Of a stretch of 64,000 bases of DNA, positions 54,198-64,000 are shown piece by piece. Under the pieces are notes generated by a model. The model was not told the origin of the DNA, did no database searches, and saw only the letters and a list, made by a program, of their open reading frames with translations. The DNA is from Megachile rotundata (taxonomy: Eukaryota; Arthropoda; Insecta; Hymenoptera; Megachilidae). Numbering within the stretch: position 1 is the stretch's first letter; each line of letters opens with the position of its first letter. Both the position numbers and the translations under genes were made by a program. The stretch lies in contig NW_027474206.1 in NCBI RefSeq assembly GCF_050947335.1, positions 1-64,000 of the forward strand, given 5' to 3'.

Positions 54198-56895
54198 TAT
54201 GAGTTAGATTGATAATAATAAGAGTAATGAGTATAGTAATTGTCGTTCTATCGATCATATAAGCATAATATGGCTAACAATATGAGTTAGATTGATAATA
54301 ATAAGAGTAATGAGTATAGAAATTGTAGTTCTATCGATCATATCTGCATAATATGGTTAATAATATGAGTTATGTTTGATAATATTAAGATTAATAAGTA
54401 TATTATTTGTCGGTCTAGCGATCATATAAGCATAATATGGCTATTAATATCAGTTATATTGATAATAATAAGAGTAACAAGTATAGTGATTGTCGTTCTA
54501 TCGATCACATAAGCATAATATGGCTAATAATATGAGTTAGATTGATAATAATAAGAGCAATATTTATAGTAATTGTCGTTCTATCGATCACATATGCATA
54601 ATATGGCTAGTAATATGAGTTAGATTGATAATATTAAGAGTAATAAGTATAGTATTTGTCGGTCTATCGATCATATAAGCATAATGTGGCTAATAATATG
54701 AGTTATATTGATAATAATAAGAGTAATAAGTATAGTAATTGTCGTTCTATCGATCGCATAATCACAATATGGCTAATACTATGAGTTAGACTGATAATAA
54801 TAAGAGTAATGAGTATAGTAATTGTCGTTCTATCGATCATATAAGCATAATATGGCTAATAATATGAGTTAGATTGATAGTAATAAGTGTAATAAGTATA
54901 GTAATTGTCGTTCTATCGATCATATAAGCATAATATGGTTAATAATATGAGTTAGATTGATAATAGTGAGTGTAATAAGTATAGCAATTGTCGTTCTGTC
55001 GATCATGTAAGCATAATATGGCTAATAATATGAGTTAGATTGATAATAATAATAGTAATGAGTATAGTAATTGTCGTTCTATCGATCATATAAGCACAAT
55101 ATGGCTAATAATATGAGTTAGATTGATAATAATAAGAGTAATGAGTATAGTAATTGTAGTTCTATCAATCCTATGTGCATAATATGGTTAAGAATATAAG
55201 TTAGATTTATAATAATAAGAGTAATAAGTATAGTAATTGTAGTACTATCGATCATATAAGCATAATATGGCTAATAATATGAGTTAGATTGATAATAATG
55301 AGAGTAATAAGTATAGTAATTGTCGTTCTATCGATCACATATGCATAATATGGCTAGTAATATGAGTTAGATTGATAATATTAAGAGTAATAAGTATAGT
55401 ATTTGTCGGTCTATCGATCATATAAGCATAATATGGCTAATAATATGAGTTAGATTGATAATAATAAGAGTAATGAGTATAGTAATTGTCGTTCTATCGA
55501 TCATATAAGCATAATATGGCTAATAATATGAGTTAAATTGATAATAATAAGAGTAATGAGTATAGAAATTGTAGTTCAATCGACCATACAAGCATAATAT
55601 GGCTAATAATATGAGTTAGATTGATAATAATAAGGGAAATGAGTATAGTAATTGTCGGTCTATCGATCATATAAGCATAATATGGCTAATAATATGAGTT
55701 ATATTGATAATAATAAGAGTAATAAGTGTAGTAATTGTCGTTCTATCGATCACATAAGCATAATATGCGTAATAATATGAGTTAGATTGATAATAATAAG
55801 AGTAATGAGTATAGTAATTGTAGTTCTATCAATCCTATGTGCATAATATGGATAAGAATATGAGTTAGATTTATAATAATAAGAGTAATAGGTATAGTAA
55901 TTGTAGTTCTATCGAGCATATAAGCATAATATGGCTAATAATATGAGTTAGATTGATAATAATGAGAGTAATAAGTATAGTAATTGTCGTTCTATCGATC
56001 ACATAAGCATAATATGGCTAATAATATGAGTTAGATTGATAATAATAAGAGTAATGAGTATAGTAATTGTCGTTCTATCGATCATATAAGCATAATATGG
56101 CTAACAATATGAGTTAGATTGATAATAATAAGAGTAATGAGTATAGAAATTGTAGTTCTATCGATCATATCTGCATAATATGGTTAATAATATGAGTTAG
56201 ACTGATAATAATAAGAGTAATGAGTATAGTAATTGTCGTTCTATTGATCATGTCTGCATAATATGGTTAATAATATGAGTTACATTGATAATTGTGAGTG
56301 TAATAAGTATAGGAGTTGTCGTTCTGTCGATCATATAAGCATAATATGGCTAACAATATGAGTTAGATTGATAATAATAAGAGTAATGAGTATAGTAATT
56401 GTAGTTCTATCAATCCTATGTGCATAATATGGTTAAGAATATGAGTTAGATTTATAATAATAAGAGTAATAAGTATAGTAATTGTAGTTCTATCGATCAA
56501 ACAAGCATAATATGGCTAATAATATGAGTTAAATTGATAGTAATAAGAGTAGTGAGTATAGTAATTGTCGTTCTATCGATCATATAAGCATAATATGGCT
56601 AATAATATGAGTTAGATTGATAATAATGAGAGTAATAAGTATAGTAATTTTCGTTCTATCGATCACATAAGCATCATATGGCTAATAACATGAGTTAGAT
56701 TGATAATAATAAGAGGAATAAGTATAGTAATTGTCGTTCTATCGTTCATATAAGCATAATATGGCTAATAATATGAATTAGATTGATAATTATAAGAGTA
56801 ATGAGTATAGTAATTGTCGTTCTATCGATCATATAAGCATAATATGGCTAATAATATGAGTTAGATTGATAATAATAAGTGTAATGAGTATAGCA

Positions 56896-59800
56896 ATTGT
56901 CGTTCTATCGATCACATATGCATAATATGGCTAGTAATATGAGTTAGATTGATAATATTAAGAGTCATAAGTATAGTATTTGTCGGTCTATCGGTCATAT
57001 AAGCATAATATGGCTAATAATATGAGTTATATTGATAATAATAAGAGAAATGAGTATAGTAATTGTCGTTCTATTGATCATGTCTGCATAATATGGTTAA
57101 TAATATGAGTTAGATTGATAATAGTGAGTGTAATAAGTATAGCAATTGTAGTTCTATCGATCATGTAAGCATAATATGGCTAATAATATGAGTTAGATTG
57201 ATAATAATAATAGTAATGAGTATAGTAATTGTCGTTCTATCGATCATATAAGCACAATATGGCTAATAATATGAGTTAGATTGATAATAATAAGAGTAAT
57301 GAGTATAGTAATTGTCGTTCTATCGATCATATAAGCATAATATGGCTAACAATATGAGTTAGATTGATAATAATAAGAGTAATGAGTATAGAAATTGTAG
57401 TTCTATCGATCATATCTGCATAATATGGTTAATAATATGAGTTATGTTTGATAATATTAAGATTAATAAGTATATTATTTGTCGGTCTAGCGATCATATA
57501 AGCATAATATGGCTATTAATATCAGTTATATTGATAATAATAAGAGTAACAAGTATAGTGATTGTCGTTCTATCGATCACATAAGCATAATATGGCTAAT
57601 AATATGAGTTAGATTGATAATAATAAGAGCAATATTTATAGTAATTGTCGTTCTATCGATCACATATGCATAATATGGCTAGTAATATGAGTTAGATTGA
57701 TAATATTAAGAGTAATAAGTATAGTATTTGTCGGTCTATCGATCATATAAGCATAATGTGGCTAATAATATGAGTTATATTGATAATAATAAGAGTAATA
57801 AGTATAGTAATTGTCGTTCTATCGATCGCATAATCACAATATGGCTAATACTATGAGTTAGACTGATAATAATAAGAGTAATGAGTATAGTAATTGTCGT
57901 TCTATCGATCATATAAGCATAATATGGCTAATAATATGAGTTAGATTGATAGTAATAAGTGTAATAAGTATAGTAATTGTCGTTCTATCGATCATATAAG
58001 CATAATATGGTTAATAATATGAGTTAGATTGATAATAGTGAGTGTAATAAGTATAGCAATTGTCGTTCTGTCGATCATGTAAGCATAATATGGCTAATAA
58101 TATGAGTTAGATTGATAATAATAATAGTAATGAGTATAGTAATTGTCGTTCTATCGATCATATAAGCACAATATGGCTAATAATATGAGTTAGATTGATA
58201 ATAATAAGAGTAATGAGTATAGTAATTGTAGTTCTATCAATCCTATGTGCATAATATGGTTAAGAATATGAGTTAGATTTATAATAATAAGAGTAATAAG
58301 TATAGTAATTGTAGTACTATCGATCATATAAGCATAATATGGCTAATAATATGAGTTAGATTGATAATAATGAGAGTAATAAGTATAGTAATTGTCGTTC
58401 TATCGATCACATATGCATAATATGGCTAGTAATATGAGTTAGATTGATAATATTAAGAGTAATAAGTATAGTATTTGTCGGTCTATCGATCATATAAGCA
58501 TAATATGGCTAATAATATGAGTTAGATTGATAATAATAAGAGTAATGAGTATAGTAATTGTCGTTCTATCGATCATATAAGCATAATATGGCTAATAATA
58601 TGAGTTAAATTGATAATAATAAGAGTAATGAGTATAGAAATTGTAGTTCAATCGACCATACAAGCATAATATGGCTAATAATATGAGTTAGATTGATAAT
58701 AATAAGGGAAATGAGTATAGTAATTGTCGGTCTATCGATCATATAAGCATAATATGGCTAATAATATGAGTTATATTGATAATAATAAGAGTAATAAGTG
58801 TAGTAATTGTCGTTCTATCGATCACATAAGCATAATATGCGTAATAATATGAGTTAGATTGATAATAATAAGAGTAATGAGTATAGTAATTGTAGTTCTA
58901 TCAATCCTATGTGCATAATATGGATAAGAATATGAGTTAGATTTATAATAATAAGAGTAATAGGTATAGTAATTGTAGTTCTATCGAGCATATAAGCATA
59001 ATATGGCTAATAATATGAGTTAGATTGATAATAATGAGAGTAATAAGTATAGTAATTGTCGTTCTATCGATCACATAAGCATAATATGGCTAATAATATG
59101 AGTTAGATTGATAATAATAAGAGTAATGAGTATAGTAATTGTCGTTCTATCGATCATATAAGCATAATATGGCTAACAATATGAGTTAGATTGATAATAA
59201 TAAGAGTAATGAGTATAGAAATTGTAGTTCTATCGATCATATCTGCATAATATGGTTAATAATATGAGTTAGACTGATAATAATAAGAGTAATGAGTATA
59301 GTAATTGTCGTTCTATTGATCATGTCTGCATAATATGGTTAATAATATGAGTTACATTGATAATTGTGAGTGTAATAAGTATAGGAGTTGTCGTTCTGTC
59401 GATCATATAAGCATAATATGGCTAACAATATGAGTTAGATTGATAATAATAAGAGTAATGAGTATAGTAATTGTAGTTCTATCAATCCTATGTGCATAAT
59501 ATGGTTAAGAATATGAGTTAGATTTATAATAATAAGAGTAATAAGTATAGTAATTGTAGTTCTATCGATCAAACAAGCATAATATGGCTAATAATATGAG
59601 TTAAATTGATAGTAATAAGAGTAGTGAGTATAGTAATTGTCGTTCTATCGATCATATAAGCATAATATGGCTAATAATATGAGTTAGATTGATAATAATG
59701 AGAGTAATAAGTATAGTAATTTTCGTTCTATCGATCACATAAGCATCATATGGCTAATAACATGAGTTAGATTGATAATAATAAGAGGAATAAGTATAGT

Positions 59801-59986
59801 AATTGTCGTTCTATCGTTCATATAAGCATAATATGGCTAATAATATGAATTAGATTGATAATTATAAGAGTAATGAGTATAGTAATTGTCGTTCTATCGA
59901 TCATATAAGCATAATATGGCTAATAATATGAGTTAGATTGATAATAATAAGTGTAATGAGTATAGCAATTGTCGTTCTATCGATCA
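56896..59986 (+). repeat. 3072-bp satellite unit 2, without the transposon
   Basis: Second copy of the unit that carries the transposon. At 57261-57275 the monomer reads GGCTAATAATATGAG without interruption, so TAA at 57267-57269 is the uninserted counterpart of the target duplication at 50075-50077 and 54195-54197. The match to unit 1 continues through sequence common to most monomers to about 59986; at 59987 T (GATCATATAAG) faces C at 56915 (GATCACATATG). Confidence 0.8.
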
Positions 59987-62900
59987 TATAAGCATAATAT
60001 GGCTAACAATATGAGTTAGATTGATAACAATAAGAGCAATGAGTATAGAAATTGTAGTTCTATCGATCCTATGTGCATAATATGGTTAAGAATATGAGTT
60101 AGATTTATAATAATAAGAGTAATAAGTATAGTAATTGTAGTTCTATCGATCAAATAAGCATAATATGGCTAATAATATGAGTTAAATTGATAGTAATAAG
60201 AGTAGTGAGTATAGTAATTGTCGTTCTATCGATCATATAAGCATAATATGGCTAATAATATGAGTTAGATTGATAATAATAAGAGTAATGGGTATAGTAA
60301 TTGCCGTTCTATCGATCATATAAGCATAATATGGCTAATAATATGAGTTAGATTGATAATAATAAGAGTAATGAGTACAGTAATTGTAGTTCTATCAATC
60401 CTATGTGCATAATATGGTTAAGAATATGAGTTAGATTTATAATAATAAGAGTAATAAGTATAGTAATTGTAGTTCAATCGATCATATAAGCATAATATGG
60501 CTAATAATATGAGTTAGATTGATAATAATGAGAGTAATAAGTATAGTAATTGTCGTTCTATCGATCACATAAGCATAATATGGCTAATAATATGAGTTAG
60601 ATTGATAATAATAAGAGGAATAAGTATAGTAATTGTCGTTCTATCGATCATATAAGCATAATATGGCTAATAATATGAGTTAGATTGATAATAATAAGAG
60701 TAATGAGTATAGGAATTGTAGTTCTATCAATCCTATGTGCATAATATGGTTAAGAATATGAGTTAGATTTATAATAATAAGAGTAATAAGTATAGTAATT
60801 GTAGTTCTATCGGTCATATAAGCATAATATGGCTGATAATATGAGTTAGATTGATAATAATAAGAGTAATAAGTATAGTGATTGTCGTTCTATCGATCAC
60901 ATAAGCATAATATGGCTAATAATACGAGTTAGATTGATAATAATAAGAGCAATATTTATAGTAATTGTCGTTCTATCGATCACATATGCATAATATGCCT
61001 AATAATACGAGTTGGATTGATAATAATAAGAGGAATAAGTATAGTAATTGTCGTTCTGTCGATCATATAAGCATAATATGGCTAATAATATGAGTTAGAT
61101 TGATAATAATGAGAGTAATAAGTATAGTAATTGTCGTTCTATCGATCACATAAGCATAATATGGCTAATAATATGAGTTAGATTGATAATAATAAGAGGA
61201 ATAAGTATAGTAATTGTCGTTCTATCGATCATATAAGCATAATATGGCTAATAATATGAGTTAGATTGATAATAGTAAGAGTAATGGGTATAGTAATTGT
61301 CGTTCTATCGATCATATAAGCATAATATGGCTAATAATATGAGTTAGATTGATAATAATAAGAGTAATGGGTATAGTAATTGTCGTTCTATCGATCATAT
61401 AAGCATAATATGGCTACTAATATGAGTTAGATTGATAATAATAAGAGTAATGAGTATAGTAATTGTCGTTCTAGCGATCATATAAGCATAATATGGCTAA
61501 TAATATGAGTTATATTGATAATAATAAGAGTAATAAGTATAGTGATTGTCGTTCTATCGATCACATAAGCATAATATGGCTAATAATACGAGTTAGATTG
61601 ATAATAATAAGAGCAATATTTATAGTAATTGTCGTTCTATCGATCACATATGCATAATATGCCTAATAATACGAGTTAGATTGATAATAATAAGAGGAAT
61701 AAGTATAGTAATTGTCGTTCTGTCGATCATATAAGCATAATATGGCTAATAATATGAGTTAGATTGATAATAATAAGAGAAATGAGTAGAGTAATTGTCG
61801 TTCTATTGATCACGTCTGCATAATATGGTTAATAATATGAGTTAGATTGATAATAGTGAGTGTAATAAATATAGGAACTGTCGTTCTGTCAATCATGTAA
61901 GCATAATATGGCTAATCATATGAGTTAGATTGATAATAATAATAGTAATGTGTATAGTAATTGTCGTTCTATCGATCATATAAGCATAATATGGCTAATA
62001 ATATGAGTTAGATTGATAATAATAAGAGTAATGAGTATAGGAATTGTAGTTCTATCAATCCTATGTGCATAATATGGTTAAGAATATGAGTTAGATTGAT
62101 AATAATAGGAGTAATGAGTATAGTAATTGTCGTTCTATCGATCATATAAGCATAATATGGCTAATAATATGAGTTAGATTGATAATAATAAGAGTAATGA
62201 GTATAGTAATTGTCGTTCTATCGATCATATAAGCATAATATGGCTAACAATATGAGTTATATTGATAATAATAAGAGGAATAAGTATAGTAATTGTCGTT
62301 CTATCGATCATATAAGCATAAAATGGCTAATAATATGAGTTAGATTGATAATAATAAGAGTAATGGGTATAGTAATTGTCGTTCTATCGATCATATAAGC
62401 ATAATATGGCTAATAATATGAGTTAGATTGATAATAATAAGAGTAATGGGTATAGTAATTGTCGTTCTCTCGATCACATAAGCATAATATGGCTAATAAT
62501 ATGAGTTAGATTGATAATAATAAGAGTAATGAGTATAGTAATTGTCGTTCTAGCGATCATATAAGCATAATATGGCTAATAATATGAGTTATATTGATAA
62601 TAATAAGAGTAATAAGTATAGTGATTGTCGTTCTATCGATCACATAAGCATAATATGGCTAATAATATGAGTTAGATTGATAATAATAAGAGCAATATTT
62701 ATAGTAATTGTCGTTCTATCGATCACATATGCATAATATGCCTAATAATACGAGTTAGATTGATAATAATAAGAGGAATAAGTATAGTAATTGTCGTTCT
62801 ATCGATCATATAAGCATAATATGGCAAATAATATGAGTTAGATTGATAATAATAAGAGAAATGAGTAGAGTAATTGTCGTTCTATTGATCACGTCTGCAT

Positions 62901-64000
62901 AATATGGTTAATAATATGAGTTAGATTGATAATAGTGAGTGTAATAAATATAGGAATTGTCGTTCTGTCGATCATGTAAGCATAATATGGCTAATAATAT
63001 GAGTTAGATTGATAATAATAATAGTAATGTGTATAGTAATTGTCGTTCTATCGATCATATAAGCATAATATGGCTAATAATATGAGTTAGATTGATAACA
63101 ATAAGAGTAATGAGTATAGGAATTGTAGTTCTATCAATCCTATGTGCATAATATGGTTAAGAATATGAGTTAGATTTATATTAATAAGAGTAATAAGTAT
63201 AGTAATTGTAGTTCTATCGATAATATAAGCATAATATGGCTGATAATATGAGTTAGATTGATAATATTAAGAGTAATAAGTATAGTGATTGTCGTCCTAT
63301 CGATCACATAAACACAATATGGCTAATAATATGAGTTAGATTGATAATAATAAGAGTAATAGGTATAGTAATTGTCGTTCTATCGATCATATTAGCATAA
63401 TATGGCTAATAATATGAGTTAAATTGATAGTAATAAGAGTAGTGAGTATAGTAATTGTCGTTCTATCGATCATATAAGCATAATATGGCTAATAATATGA
63501 GTTAGATTGATAATAATAAGAGTAATGAGTATAGTAATTGCCGTTCTATCGATCATATAAGCATAATATGGCTAATAATATGAGTTAGATTGATAATAAT
63601 AAGAGTAATGAGTATAGTAATTGTAGTTCTATCAATCCTATGTGCATAATATGGTTAAGAATATGAGTTAGATTTATAATAATAAGAGTAATAAGTATAG
63701 TAATTGTAGTTCAATCGATCATATAAGCATAATATGGCTAATAATATGAGTTAGATTGATAATAATGAGAGTAATAAGTATAGTAATTGTCGTTCTATCG
63801 ATCACATAAGCATAATATGGCTAATAATATGAGTTAGATTGATAATAATAAGAGGAATAAGTATAGTAATTGTCGTTCTATCGATCATATAAGCATAATA
63901 TGGCGAATAATATGAGTTAGATTGATAATAATAAGAGTAATGGGTATAGTAATTGTCGTTCTATCGATCATATAAGCATAATATGGCTAATAATATGAGT

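Larger units (their letters stand above)
49703..56895 (+). repeat. 3072-bp satellite unit 1, interrupted by the transposon
   Basis: Without the 4117-bp transposon and one TAA this is a unit of 3072 bp, equal to 36 monomers of 83 bp and one of 84 bp. It is followed directly by unit 2 (about 56896-59967). Left of the TE the match runs at offset 7192 (AGTCATAAG at 49771 and 56963); right of the TE the offset is 3072 (TTATGTTTGAT with its ATG at 54372 and 57444). It begins within a shared stretch after T at 49702, which faces C at 56894. One difference is A at 55198 against G at 58270. Confidence 0.8.
54195..64000 (+). repeat. 83-bp satellite array, domain B (right part)
   Basis: Continuation of domain B on the far side of the transposon, about 118 monomers, same orientation and same variant types (TCTATCAATCC, CGACCATACAAG, ATTTGTCGGTC). 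It runs to the window end without a break. 62131-62213 is a copy that matches the consensus I read and serves as a reference monomer: ATCGAT palindrome at 62137-62142, CATAT at 62143-62147, CATAATATG at 62151-62159, and the (TAA)n-like stretch GATAATAATAAGAG at 62181-62194. No gene or other element is visible here. Confidence 0.95.

Noticed and set aside
54064..54258. 64-codon open frame across the right transposon end
   Set aside because: It fuses inverted repeat and satellite sequence at an insertion junction, so it cannot be an established gene.

Overview
The window is eukaryotic and almost entirely satellite DNA. About 59.9 kb (1-50077 and 54195-64000) is one head-to-tail array of an AT-rich monomer of 83 bp (about 25% G+C; 62131-62213 is a copy matching the consensus I read), roughly 720 monomers, all in the same orientation. 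I see no host gene, tRNA, rRNA or CRISPR array. An arrangement like this fits centromeric or pericentromeric heterochromatin. The single foreign block is a DNA transposon whose protein belongs to a family I associate with arthropod genomes, and it carries a poly-A-tailed retroelement 3' end of a type I associate with hymenopteran insects. An insect, possibly an ant or relative, is therefore my best guess. That identification rests on memory and is only moderately sure.

Layout: 1 to about 28200 is satellite domain A, marked by monomer variants with GTCGCACCATCG and CAGTGAGTG. About 28200-50077 and 54195-64000 are domain B, marked by TCTATCAATCCTATG, CAATCGACCATACAAG and GTATTTGTCGGTC. Both domains are mosaics of multi-monomer duplications. 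Nearly every offset I measured is an exact multiple of 83 bp (1079, 1577, 1743, 1826, 1909, 2158, 5644, 8134 bp), and the exceptions are explained by identifiable 1-bp or 3-bp indels. The array therefore grows by in-register unequal exchange or amplification.

At 50078-54194 a 4117-bp DNA transposon interrupts domain B. It has CACTG termini, terminal inverted repeats of 591 and 581 bp (the inner 561 bp identical as far as I could compare), a TAA target duplication and one intact 553-codon gene for a zinc-finger, DDE-like putative transposase. The same window holds a paralogous empty site at 57267-57269, because the TE lies inside the first unit of a 3072-bp tandem duplication whose second unit lacks it. 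This fixes both TE boundaries and orders events: satellite duplication first, TE insertion most likely afterwards.

Between the transposase stop codon and the right inverted repeat lies a short cloverleaf-foldable segment with a 25-A tail, most likely the 3' end of a non-LTR retrotransposon or a SINE. The functional unit is simple: the encoded protein would act on the element's own long inverted repeats, which carry GC-rich palindromes and a CACGTG-centred palindrome as candidate binding sites.
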